Shown one piece after another: positions 27,527-35,488 of a stretch of DNA of 60,890 bases. Below the pieces are notes generated by a model. The model worked only from the letters and a program-made list of their open reading frames with translations. It was not told the origin of the DNA and made no database searches. Position numbers and translations under genes: made by a program. Origin of the DNA: an uncultured Eubacteriales bacterium (GTDB taxonomy: Bacteria; Bacillota; Clostridia; Christensenellales; Borkfalkiaceae); assembly GCA_902767225.1 (NCBI GenBank), contig CACXGN010000011.1, positions 1-60,890 on the forward strand, read 5' to 3'. Every line of letters starts with the position of its first letter. Within the stretch, counting starts at the first letter, position 1.

Positions 27527-29212
27527 ATGAAGGCGTTAATCTTTAATTCGGGCGTCGGCAAACGCATGGGTGAACTTACCCAAAATACCCACAAATCGCT
27601 TGCGATACTTAACGACGGCGAAACTATCCTTGAAAGGCAGATAAGAATATTATCCGAGTGCGGAATAAAAGAGTTCGTTATAACGACCGGCCCCTTTGAA
27701 GAAAAATTAAAGGCGGTAACCGCAAAATATCCGGAACTACACTTTGTTTTCGTGCATAACGATATTTACGATAAGACCAACTATATATACTCTTTTTACC
27801 TTACCGAAAAGTATCTTGACGACGACTTTTTAACGTTGCACGGTGATCTGGTATTTAACAAGAAGTTAGTTATAGACTTATTGAATAACCCTTGCGATTC
27901 CGTCGGGCTGATAAACAAATCGCTTCCTAAACCCGAAAAGGATTTTAAAGCGAGAGTTATAGGCGGAAAGATAAAAGAAGTCGGCATAAATATATTTGAC
28001 GACGACTGTTTTGCCTTTCAACCGCTTTATAAATTAAGCCGTAAAAACATCAATCTTTGGTGGAAAAAGGTCGAAGAGTTCATAAAGAGCGGAAACGATA
28101 AGGTTTACGCGGAAAACGCCTTTAACGCTGATAGTGACAATATAGAAATTTGCGCAATGAGTTACGACGGATATTTTATCGACGAGATAGATAACCCAGA
28201 AGACTATAAACGCGTAACCGAAAAAATAAGAATTTTCGATTTCGACGAACAAGAACAGTATTTTAATCTCGATATTTTAAAAGAACTGAAAAATCCGCTT
28301 GTCGTAGTCGATTCGTTTTTGGCGGATAAATTCAAAGAATACAAAACGTTCAGCGACTTTAAGCCTAACCCGATTTATGAAGACGTTATAAAAGGCGTTA
28401 AAGCATTTTCGGGGTGCGACTCGATAGTGTCGGTCGGCGGCGGCAGCGCGATAGACGTTGCAAAGGCGATAAAATATTATTCTTGTTTAGACGAAAGCGG
28501 AAAATTTATTTATAAGAATATAAAACATATTGCCGTTCCGACTACCGCGGGAACGGGTTCGGAATCGACTAGATACGCCGTTATTTATAAAAACGGGGTA
28601 AAGCAGTCCTTAACGCATGACGCACTCTTTCCGGACGCCGCAATTTTATGCCCCGAATTTATAAAGACTTTGCCGTTATTCCAAAAAAAGTGCACATTTT
28701 TAGACGCGCTTTGCCACTCGATAGAGTCTATTTGGTCGGTAAACGCCACAAAAAAGAGCATAGAATACGCCACTTCCGCGATAGAAATTTTAAAAGCAAA
28801 CTACAAGGCGTATTTTGACGGTGACCAAAGAGTTATTCCGCTTATTCAAAAAGCGGCTAATCTTTCCGGCAAGGCGATAAACATTTCGCAAACTACTGCG
28901 GCGCACGCGCTCAGTTATAAAATAACTTCGTTATTTAAGATCCCGCATGGGCTTGCCGTCGCGCTTACTCTTCCTTACCTATATGAACTTTTGGTCAAAG
29001 ACGGTGCGAAAGAACTTGAAAAAGAAAACGTAACTCTTTCGGAATTTAACGAAATAACGGACTATCTTGACGTTAAAGAAAGATATTCCGTATCCGAAGA
29101 AGAACTTAAAATTTTAGTCTCTTCCGTAAATCTTGAAAGGCTTAAAAATTTCCCCAAAACTCTTTCCGAAACGGATATTGAGAATATCTACAAAAAAGCA
29201 CTTTTAAGTTAA
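27527..29212 (+). CDS. Nucleotidyltransferase fused to iron-type phosphonoacetaldehyde reductase
   Basis: A 561-residue two-domain protein. Residues ~1-235 are a MobA/GT-A-like NTP transferase (start MKALIFNSGVGKRMGELTQ, the sugar-phosphate/choline nucleotidyltransferase motif; HGDLVF near 105). Residues ~250-561 are a group III alcohol dehydrogenase (GGGSAIDVAKAI near 304; metal-ligand motifs FLDALCHSIES and IPHGLAVAL). Behind PepM and Ppd the dehydrogenase is best read as phosphonoacetaldehyde reductase giving 2-hydroxyethylphosphonate, and the transferase as a CTP:phosphonate cytidylyltransferase (PntC-like). No aminotransferase for 2-aminoethylphosphonate is present. The fusion partner is unusual. 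Confidence 0.85.
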   Translation: MKALIFNSGVGKRMGELTQNTHKSLAILNDGETILERQIRILSECGIKEFVITTGPFEEKLKAVTAKYPELHFVFVHNDIYDKTNYIYSFYLTEKYLDDDFLTLHGDLVFNKKLVIDLLNNPCDSVGLINKSLPKPEKDFKARVIGGKIKEVGINIFDDDCFAFQPLYKLSRKNINLWWKKVEEFIKSGNDKVYAENAFNADSDNIEICAMSYDGYFIDEIDNPEDYKRVTEKIRIFDFDEQEQYFNLDILKELKNPLVVVDSFLADKFKEYKTFSDFKPNPIYEDVIKGVKAFSGCDSIVSVGGGSAIDVAKAIKYYSCLDESGKFIYKNIKHIAVPTTAGTGSESTRYAVIYKNGVKQSLTHDALFPDAAILCPEFIKTLPLFQKKCTFLDALCHSIESIWSVNATKKSIEYATSAIEILKANYKAYFDGDQRVIPLIQKAANLSGKAINISQTTAAHALSYKITSLFKIPHGLAVALTLPYLYELLVKDGAKELEKENVTLSEFNEITDYLDVKERYSVSEEELKILVSSVNLERLKNFPKTLSETDIENIYKKALLS

Positions 29213-29264
29213 GTATAAGCAACAAACTTCGGCAAAATAGCCGAAAATATACTCTGATTATTTT

Positions 29265-29306
29265 AAGCCCCCGTGATAGCATATAGCTACCGCGGGGGCT
29301 TATCTT
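29265..29306 (+). terminator. Hairpin after the phosphonate operon, before spoIIGA
   Basis: 9-bp stem AAGCCCCCG/CGGGGGCTT with a loop that itself contains TAGCTATATGCTA-like symmetry. The T-run is weak (TTATCTTT). It sits directly before the spoIIGA ribosome-binding site. Confidence 0.6.
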
Positions 29307-29317
29307 TCGGAGGGAAA

Positions 29318-30148
29318 ATGGTCGTTTATATCGAATACGTTTTATTAGACAATCTCGTTATAGACTATTTTTTGCTTAAAGCCGCTTTCTCTATATCTAA
29401 AACGCCTTATAAAAAGATAAGGATCTTTTTAAGCGCGGTGCTCGGCGCGGTTTTTGCATTGCTTTATCCCTTGATGCAGATACACACCGTTATTCTTACG
29501 GTTATAAAGATCCTTTTCGGGTTTTTACTGGTGCTGATCTCCGGGACTTTCAAAAACGCAAAAGAATATTATATTAACTCTGTTCTATTTATTCTTCTCA
29601 CGTTTTTGACGGGCGGGGCTATCATAGGCGCGTATTCGGTTTTAGGGATAGATTATTCAAGCGAAATATCAATAGCCGTTATGGTGATTCCAGCCTTCGC
29701 CGTAATTAAGAGTGTGACGGCGGTCATTAAGTATATTTACCGCAGAAAAACCGTTTTGTCCGAAATTTACGATTGCGAAATATCGGTAGGGGGAAGCGCC
29801 GTTTCGCTTCGCGGATTTTTCGATACGGGCAACGAACTTTTCGACGGAGATTCTCCTGTTATTATCGTGGACAAAAGAATATCTAAAAGGCTTTTATCAG
29901 ATATTTCTTCGATGATGAAAATTAAGTATATAACGCTTAAAACTGTTTCGGGCGAAGATAAAATGCTTTCGGTAAAATCCGACAAAATTTCAATAAATAT
30001 CGGAGACAGAATAAACGTATATTCTAATATAACCGTATGTTTTGCAAAGGGAAGCGTCGGTTCGGGTTACGACGTGATTTTACACCCCGCGCTTATGGAG
30101 GGAAAAAATGAGCTTAAGTCTGCTGAAAAAGTTAAAAAAGTTTCTTAA
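29318..30148 (+). CDS. spoIIGA: Sigma-E processing peptidase SpoIIGA
   Basis: SpoIIGA is a membrane aspartic protease that matures pro-sigma-E in the mother cell after a signal from the forespore. The N-terminal ~150 residues have about five membrane helices (start [20 protein letters not shown] is the family signature), and the C-terminal domain carries the catalytic [12 protein letters not shown] (D-T-G) near residue 170. The start at 29318 is set by CGGAGGG; the upstream in-frame ATG at 29273 is inside the hairpin. It overlaps sigE by 41 bp, the classic spoIIG arrangement. Confidence 0.93.
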   Translation: MVVYIEYVLLDNLVIDYFLLKAAFSISKTPYKKIRIFLSAVLGAVFALLYPLMQIHTVILTVIKILFGFLLVLISGTFKNAKEYYINSVLFILLTFLTGGAIIGAYSVLGIDYSSEISIAVMVIPAFAVIKSVTAVIKYIYRRKTVLSEIYDCEISVGGSAVSLRGFFDTGNELFDGDSPVIIVDKRISKRLLSDISSMMKIKYITLKTVSGEDKMLSVKSDKISINIGDRINVYSNITVCFAKGSVGSGYDVILHPALMEGKNELKSAEKVKKVS

Positions 30149-30818
30149 AATTTTTTCGCTTAGCGATAACCTGCTTAGATACGTCGGCGGGGGCGAATCC
30201 CTTCCTTCGCCGTATTCCGCCGAAGAAGAAGCCGAAAAGATTAAAGAACTAAGCACCGGCGACGAAAAGGTTAAAGACGATTTAATAGAACACAATCTTC
30301 GCTTAGTGGTCTATATTTCCAAGCGTTTTGAAAACACCGGTGTAGACTCGGACGATCTGATCTCCGTAGGCACGATAGGACTTATTAAGGCGATAAACTC
30401 GTTTAACGCCGATAAAAATATCAAACTCGCCACCTACGCTTCACGTTGTATAGAAAACGAAATTTTGATGTATTTAAGGCGAACTGTAAAACTGAAAAGC
30501 GAAATATCGTTTGACGAACCGTTAAATACCGACTGGGAAGGCAACGAACTTTTGCTTAGCGATGTTATGGGAACAGACGGAGACGTGGTGTATAAAAAGA
30601 TCGAAAGCGGGGTTGAGAACGAACTTTTAATTGAAGCGCTTAAAAAACTTAACGGGAGAGAAAGAGAAATAATGGAGCTTCGGTTCGGGCTTAACGATAA
30701 AGAAGAGTTTACGCAAAAAGAAGTGGCGGATAAACTCGGGATATCGCAAAGCTATATTTCTCGGCTTGAAAAAAAGATCTTATCCCGATTAAAAAAAGAA
30801 TTTTCCAAAATGGTATAA
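30108..30818 (+). CDS. sigE: Sporulation sigma factor SigE (pro-sigma-E)
   Basis: Mother-cell-specific sigma factor. The basic, amphipathic N terminus (residues 1-~25) is the pro-sequence, with the expected cleavage area at [15 protein letters not shown] aligning with the Bacillus site. Sigma-70 region 2 begins [27 protein letters not shown] (cited in part), and region 4 has [18 protein letters not shown]. Length 236 is typical. The GGAGGG ribosome-binding site lies within spoIIGA, so translation of the two is coupled. Confidence 0.95.
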   Translation: MSLSLLKKLKKFLKIFSLSDNLLRYVGGGESLPSPYSAEEEAEKIKELSTGDEKVKDDLIEHNLRLVVYISKRFENTGVDSDDLISVGTIGLIKAINSFNADKNIKLATYASRCIENEILMYLRRTVKLKSEISFDEPLNTDWEGNELLLSDVMGTDGDVVYKKIESGVENELLIEALKKLNGREREIMELRFGLNDKEEFTQKEVADKLGISQSYISRLEKKILSRLKKEFSKMV

Positions 30819-30875
30819 AAATAATTTAATTACCGATACTTATAAAATCCTCTTTATATTTACATAGGAGGATTT

Positions 30876-31649
30876 ATGGGTAGCAAGGTTGTTATTTGCG
30901 GCGTAAACACGTCAACTCTGCCGAAAATTTCAGACAGGCAGGCAAACGAACTTTTAAGAAAAATCGCCGACGGCGACGAAAACGCAAGGGAAGATTTTAT
31001 AGTGGCGAATATGCGCTTGGTTTTGTCCGTTATAAAAAAATTCTGGTCTAAAAAAGGAAATTCCGACGACGTTTTTCAGGCGGGCATGATAGGGCTGATA
31101 AAATCCGTAGATAACTTCGATCTGTCGGTTGGCGTAAAGTTTTCTACCTACGCCGTGCCTATGATAATCGGAGAAATCAAAAGGTATCTGCGCGACGGCA
31201 ATTCGCTTAAAATAGCGCGCAGTATCAGAGACACCGCCTATCAGGCGCTTAAAGCCCGCAGCGAGATAGAAAAGCGCGACGAAGAAGCGACTATGGAAAA
31301 AATCGCTATGGAAATGAACGTTAAACTATCCGAAGTGGTATACTGCCTTGATGCAATCTCGGATACGGTTTCGCTGTTCGATCCCGTGTTCAATAAATCG
31401 GGCGACGAGCTTATGCTTATGGATCAGATAGGAGACGAAAAAAACACCGAAGAAAACTGGAACGAAAGGGTGGCGCTTATCTCCGCGCTATCCGAACTCG
31501 GGGATAGGGAAAAGAAAATAATCTATTTAAGGTATTACGAAGGTAAAACCCAAACCGAAATATCGGACGAAGTAGGCATATCGCAGGCGCAGGTAAGCCG
31601 CCTCGAAAAAACCGCCCTAAGAGAAATGGAAGATAAAATGCGTGCATAA
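30876..31649 (+). CDS. sigG: Sporulation sigma factor SigG
   Basis: Forespore-specific late sigma factor. The N terminus KVVICGVNTSTLPKISD matches the sigma-G hallmark that binds the anti-sigma factors; region 2 has NMRLVLSVIKKFW and KFSTYAVPMIIGEIKRYLRD, region 4 ends EVGISQAQVSRLEKTALREM. Length 257 is typical. The 57-nt gap to sigE and the GGAGGATTT ribosome-binding site suggest it can be read from spoIIG as well as from its own promoter, as in other Firmicutes. Confidence 0.95.
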   Translation: MGSKVVICGVNTSTLPKISDRQANELLRKIADGDENAREDFIVANMRLVLSVIKKFWSKKGNSDDVFQAGMIGLIKSVDNFDLSVGVKFSTYAVPMIIGEIKRYLRDGNSLKIARSIRDTAYQALKARSEIEKRDEEATMEKIAMEMNVKLSEVVYCLDAISDTVSLFDPVFNKSGDELMLMDQIGDEKNTEENWNERVALISALSELGDREKKIIYLRYYEGKTQTEISDEVGISQAQVSRLEKTALREMEDKMRA

Positions 31650-31679
31650 ATAAAGCCACCGATTTCGGTGGCTTTATTT
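31648..31679. terminator. Bidirectional terminator between sigG and the XRE gene
   Basis: 15-bp perfect stem AAATAAAGCCACCGA/TCGGTGGCTTTATTT with a TT loop. Confidence 0.88.
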
Positions 31680-31949
31680 TCCGTATTTACTTATTAAATT
31701 TTTTATATCTTTAAGTAGGTTCACGTCATTTTCGGAAATTCCGTCAAAGTCGTCTGTTTCCAAAAGATAATTTGCGTCAAGTTTTAAGATTAAACATATC
31801 TGTTTTAACTGTTCAACGCTTGGCTCTTGTATATCACGCTCAATTTTTGAATAGTTAGATTGATTCATAGGTATGGCTTTTGCCATATCGGTTTGCGATA
31901 AGCCCCATTCTTCACGGGCTTTTTTAATTTTTTCCCCTAAACCTTTCAT
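31674..31949 (-). CDS. XRE-family helix-turn-helix regulator
   Basis: A 91-residue protein that is almost entirely a Cro/CI-type HTH: LGEKIKKAREEWGLSQTDMAKAIPMNQSNYSKIERD (quoted in part, residues 4-38), followed by EPSVEQLKQICLILKLDANYLL and a short acidic tail. It is divergent from the glycosyltransferase gene at 32069; a perfect 10-bp inverted repeat flanks the shared promoter region, the obvious candidate operator. AGGGTG precedes the ATG. The regulator and glycosyltransferase look like a small accessory unit between sigG and the YlmC-like gene. Confidence 0.88.
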   Translation of the reverse strand: MKGLGEKIKKAREEWGLSQTDMAKAIPMNQSNYSKIERDIQEPSVEQLKQICLILKLDANYLLETDDFDGISENDVNLLKDIKNLISKYGK

Positions 31950-31974
31950 TATTTCACCCTACTATATTATTGCA

Positions 31975-32038
31975 TTTTTAACTAAGAATATTGACATTTA
32001 GTGCAAAATAAAATATAATAAACAAAAATAGTTAAAAA
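31975..32038 (+). promoter_or_regulatory. Promoter of the glycosyltransferase with flanking inverted repeat (operator)
   Basis: TTGACA (31991-31996)-17 bp-TATAAT (32014-32019) is a perfect sigma-A promoter. It is bracketed by TTTTTAACTA (31975-31984) and TAGTTAAAAA (32029-32038), a perfect 10-bp inverted repeat, probably bound by the divergent XRE protein. Confidence 0.7.
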
Positions 32039-32068
32039 TAAACTAAAATCATAATATTTAGGGTAAAA

Positions 32069-32800
32069 ATGATACCAAAAACGATACACTACTGTTGGTT
32101 TGGAAAAAATAAAAAGCCGAAATTAATAAAAAAATGTATTAAAAGCTGGAAAAAATATTGTCCTGATTATCAAATAATCGAGTGGAACGAAGATAATTTT
32201 GATATCAACTATAATGAATACGTGAAAGAAGCGTATAGACTTAAAAAATGGGCTTTTGTGAGCGACGTGGCAAGAATTTACGCACTTGTGAAATGCGGTG
32301 GTGTTTATCTTGATACCGATATGGAATTAATAAAGCCGATAGATTATTATTTATCTTTGAAGGCGTTTTGCGGTAGGGAAGATTTATCGTGTGTTGGAAC
32401 GGCGATATTGGGTTGCGAAAAGAACTTTCCTTTATTTAAAGATCTTTTATTAGAATATGAAAAAGAGAACTTTACGGCAAATCAAAACGGATTGTATCGC
32501 ACTATAACAGATCGACTTACTATGTTTGTTCAACGAAATGGGGAATACTTAATAGCGCAAGACGTTATGCAAAATATTGACGAATTAACTGTTTATCCGA
32601 TCCATTATTTTTATCCGAAGGATATGAGCACTGGCATACTCGATAAAATTGAAAACAGTTACGCTATACATCACGGTTGTAATTCGTTTTTAAGTTCAAA
32701 AGATAGATTGCGCATAAAACTTTTTAAATTTTTCAATAGAGTTTTTGGCAAGAAATTCAGTAGTTTTTTATATAAAATACTTGGAAGAGGCAGGCAGTAG
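32069..32800 (+). CDS. Family 32-type glycosyltransferase (OCH1/capsule sugar transferase)
   Basis: A 243-residue cytosolic glycosyltransferase beginning IPKTIHYCWFGKNKKP, the GT32 signature, with WAFVSDVARIYALVKCGGVYLDTDME near residues 67-92 holding the DxD sugar-nucleotide/metal motif. The family transfers mannose, galactose or similar sugars to glycans or lipids. The gene is visibly richer in A and T than its neighbours, uses more A/T-ending codons, and sits with an XRE regulator, hinting at recent acquisition. No other glycan gene is adjacent, so its acceptor is unknown. Confidence 0.85.
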   Translation: MIPKTIHYCWFGKNKKPKLIKKCIKSWKKYCPDYQIIEWNEDNFDINYNEYVKEAYRLKKWAFVSDVARIYALVKCGGVYLDTDMELIKPIDYYLSLKAFCGREDLSCVGTAILGCEKNFPLFKDLLLEYEKENFTANQNGLYRTITDRLTMFVQRNGEYLIAQDVMQNIDELTVYPIHYFYPKDMSTGILDKIENSYAIHHGCNSFLSSKDRLRIKLFKFFNRVFGKKFSSFLYKILGRGRQ

Positions 32801-32860
32801 AAAATTTAAGTATAAAAATTTCGGAACATAAATCGAAGGTCGATTTCATAATATGATATT

Positions 32861-33325
32861 ATGGAACTTTCGTTTAAGGAACTTAAAAAGAGAGAAGTTA
32901 TAAATCTTCCCGACGGAAGAAGTTTAGGATACATAACGGATTTGACTTTGGATTTTCCGGCGGGCAAACTTTCTTCTATAACCGTTCCCGGCAAAAAATC
33001 ACACGGAATTTTCTCTTGTTTTAACAAGAGCGAAATAGTGATCGACGAAAGCAAGATAATGAAAATCGGCAACGACGTGATACTTGTGAGCGTGAAAATA
33101 GGCGTGGGAAATTCAACAAACATAGATATTCACGGGGGCGAAAAAAAGCAAAACGTTTCTCCGTGTCCGCCGCCGTGTCCGCCGTGCCCGCCGGTTTGCC
33201 CACCGAATCCACCCGTTCCGCCATGTCCGCCGCAAAGCGTAAGCGATTTTACGGCACCAACGGTTAAAGACTTATTCGGAGATGGAGACGACCCCGCAAG
33301 CAGGATAGATTTAAGCGATTATTAA
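32861..33325 (+). CDS. YlmC/YmxH-family sporulation protein with Cys/Pro-rich tail
   Basis: A 154-residue protein. Residues 1-82 match the PRC-barrel-like YlmC/YmxH family (MELSFKELKKREVINLPDGRSLGYI, cited in part), found in spore formers, usually as a stand-alone 80-90 residue protein. Here an extra ~70 residues carry a block of CPP and CPPxCPP repeats (about residues 103-135, at least seven Cys) and a short acidic C terminus, suggesting disulfide cross-linking or metal binding in spore layers (inference). There is no Shine-Dalgarno; upstream ATA-16 bp-CATAATAT resembles a sporulation sigma-E promoter. Confidence 0.8.
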   Translation: MELSFKELKKREVINLPDGRSLGYITDLTLDFPAGKLSSITVPGKKSHGIFSCFNKSEIVIDESKIMKIGNDVILVSVKIGVGNSTNIDIHGGEKKQNVSPCPPPCPPCPPVCPPNPPVPPCPPQSVSDFTAPTVKDLFGDGDDPASRIDLSDY

Positions 33326-33332
33326 ATTTTAT

Positions 33333-33362
33333 AAACCCCCTTGAAAAGAGCGGGGTTTTATT
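33333..33362 (+). terminator. Weak hairpin terminator
   Basis: 7-bp stem AAACCCC/GGGGTTT followed by TATTATAT, after the YlmC-like gene. Confidence 0.5.
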
Positions 33363-33416
33363 ATATAATGAAATTGCGTCGGGGCTTTAAACTTTTTACC
33401 GACATGGGGGAAATGT

Positions 33417-35486
33417 ATGGAAAAATTTTTGGCTGAAAATATCAGGAATATTGCAATCATCGGGCACAGCGGCGAAGGGAAAACTTCGCTTGCGGAAGCA
33501 ATGCTTTTTAACGGGAAAACGATAGACAGGATGGGAAAAACATCCGAGAAAAACACCGTTATGGACTTTGACGAGCAAGAAACGTTAAGGGGAATATCCA
33601 TCTCGCTTGCGGCGGCTTATACCGTTTGGGAAAACACGAAGATAAACATAATCGACGTGCCTGGGTTTTACGACTTTGAAGGCGAGTTCGAAGAAGCGAT
33701 GAGAGCCGTTGCATCCGCCATTTTGGTTGCGGACGCGTCGGGCAGCGTTTCCGTCGGTGCGGAAAAGAGCATGGATTACTGTTTAAAGCATCATATCCCG
33801 CTTATAATCTTTATTAACGGAATAGATAAAGAGAACGCGAACTACGTTGCGACGGTTGAAGCGTTCAGGGCAAAATACGGCAAAAAGATCGCGACCATGC
33901 ACACGCCCATAATAAGGGACGGAAAGATGCAAGGATACGTCAGCGTAATATCCGGAAAGGCATACGAATTTATGCCGGGCGGCAGAAAAGAAGTTAAAGT
34001 TCCGGACAATATGGCTGCGGAAGTCGCGTCTTTAAAAGAATCGCTTACCGAAGCCGCGGCGGAATCCAGCGAAGAATTTATAGAAAAGTTTTTAAACGAC
34101 GGCTGGCTTTCCAACGACGAAATAATCACGGGGCTTAAAGACGGGTTGTTTATGGGAACTACCGTTCCGGTTATGGGCGGTTCGGCAACGCAGAACATAG
34201 GCGTTATTAACCTTATGAACGAAATAGTTTCGATCTTGCCGTCTCCGAAAGAGAGAAAGCCCGTTCACGCCACGTCGGATAGCGGAGAAGATTTGAAGAT
34301 AAGTTGCGACGAAAACGCGCCGTTTTCCGCGTTGGTATTCAAAACGGTAGCCGATCCGTTCGTAGGGAAACTTAATATGATAAGAGTTTTCACGGGCAAG
34401 CTAAAAAGCGGTATGACCGTGATAAATAAAACGACGGGTGAAAAAGAGCGTATAAACACCCTTTATCTTATGAAAGGTAAAAAACAAGAACCCGTCGACG
34501 AGATTTGCGCGGGGGATATAGGCGCGGTAAATAAACTATCCGCAACTAACACGGGGGACACTTTAACCGATGAAAGTTACGGTATAAAGTTCGATCCGAT
34601 AGCCTTCCCGAAACCCGTTTTGACAATGGCGATAAAGGCTGCAAAAGGCGGCGATGAAGACAAGGTGTTCACGGGGCTTAACAGGCTTAAAGAAGAAGAT
34701 CCGTCTTTCACGGTGGAAAAAGACGCGGAGACCGGCGAAACGGTTATTCGCGGGCAGGGTGAAACCCAACTTGAAATTCTTTGCAAAAAAGTTAAGTCAA
34801 AATTCGGCGCGGAAGCGGTTTTGTCCGATCCTAAGATCGCATTTAGGGAGACTATCAGAAAGAAAGTCGAAGCCGAAGGCAAACATAAAAAACAGACGGG
34901 CGGAGCGGGGCAGTTCGGCGTTGCGAATATCCGCTTTGAACCGGGCGCGGAAGACGGCGTTTTCGAGTTTGTGGACGCGGTAGTCGGCGGTGCCGTTCCC
35001 AAACAGTTTATTCCCGCGGTTGAAAAAGGACTAAGGGAAGCCAAAGAAAAAGGAATACTTGCGGGCTATCCGGTAGTAAACTTAAAGTGCACGCTGTTCG
35101 ACGGAAAGTATCACCCTGTCGACTCAAAAGAAGTTGCCTTTATCTCGGCGGCAAAACTTGCCTATGAAGAGGCGATGGCGGCGGCAAGCCCAGTAATATT
35201 AGAACCGATTTATTCGATTAAAATTACCGTTCCCGATAACTATACTGGCGATATTTTAGGGGATATGAATAAACGCCGCGGAAGAATTCTCGGTATGGAA
35301 ACGGTGGAAGGGCTGCAAGAAATTTCCGCAGAAGTTCCGCTATCGGAGATACTTAAATACGCCACAGATCTAAGGAGTATGACGCAAGGGCGCGGCAGAT
35401 ACCAAACGGAATTTTTAAGATACGAAGAAGTTCCTATCTCCGCGCAAGAAAAAATTATTGCGGACGCCAAGAAAGAAAAGGAGTAA
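33417..35486 (+). CDS. EF-G-like translation factor with altered GTPase motifs
   Basis: A 689-residue paralogue of elongation factor G with all five domains in order. The P-loop is GHSGEGKTS (residues 16-24) instead of GHIDAGKTT; switch II is DVPGFYDF, so the catalytic histidine of DTPGHVDF is a phenylalanine (F84); and the NKxD base-recognition motif reads NGID. Domain IV (HKKQTGGAGQFG) and domain V (MNKRRGRILGME) are well conserved. Such EF-G-like proteins are widespread in Clostridia and their function is unclear; GTP hydrolysis is probably weak. A true fusA is not in the window. It probably starts an operon with the PfkB gene 2 nt downstream. Confidence 0.88.
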   Translation: MEKFLAENIRNIAIIGHSGEGKTSLAEAMLFNGKTIDRMGKTSEKNTVMDFDEQETLRGISISLAAAYTVWENTKINIIDVPGFYDFEGEFEEAMRAVASAILVADASGSVSVGAEKSMDYCLKHHIPLIIFINGIDKENANYVATVEAFRAKYGKKIATMHTPIIRDGKMQGYVSVISGKAYEFMPGGRKEVKVPDNMAAEVASLKESLTEAAAESSEEFIEKFLNDGWLSNDEIITGLKDGLFMGTTVPVMGGSATQNIGVINLMNEIVSILPSPKERKPVHATSDSGEDLKISCDENAPFSALVFKTVADPFVGKLNMIRVFTGKLKSGMTVINKTTGEKERINTLYLMKGKKQEPVDEICAGDIGAVNKLSATNTGDTLTDESYGIKFDPIAFPKPVLTMAIKAAKGGDEDKVFTGLNRLKEEDPSFTVEKDAETGETVIRGQGETQLEILCKKVKSKFGAEAVLSDPKIAFRETIRKKVEAEGKHKKQTGGAGQFGVANIRFEPGAEDGVFEFVDAVVGGAVPKQFIPAVEKGLREAKEKGILAGYPVVNLKCTLFDGKYHPVDSKEVAFISAAKLAYEEAMAAASPVILEPIYSIKITVPDNYTGDILGDMNKRRGRILGMETVEGLQEISAEVPLSEILKYATDLRSMTQGRGRYQTEFLRYEEVPISAQEKIIADAKKEKE

Positions 35487-35488
35487 CT

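Noticed and set aside
33150..33240. CPP-coding repeat as a possible CRISPR or minisatellite
   Set aside because: Units are only 6-9 bp, in frame, and lie inside a coding region; there are no spacers.
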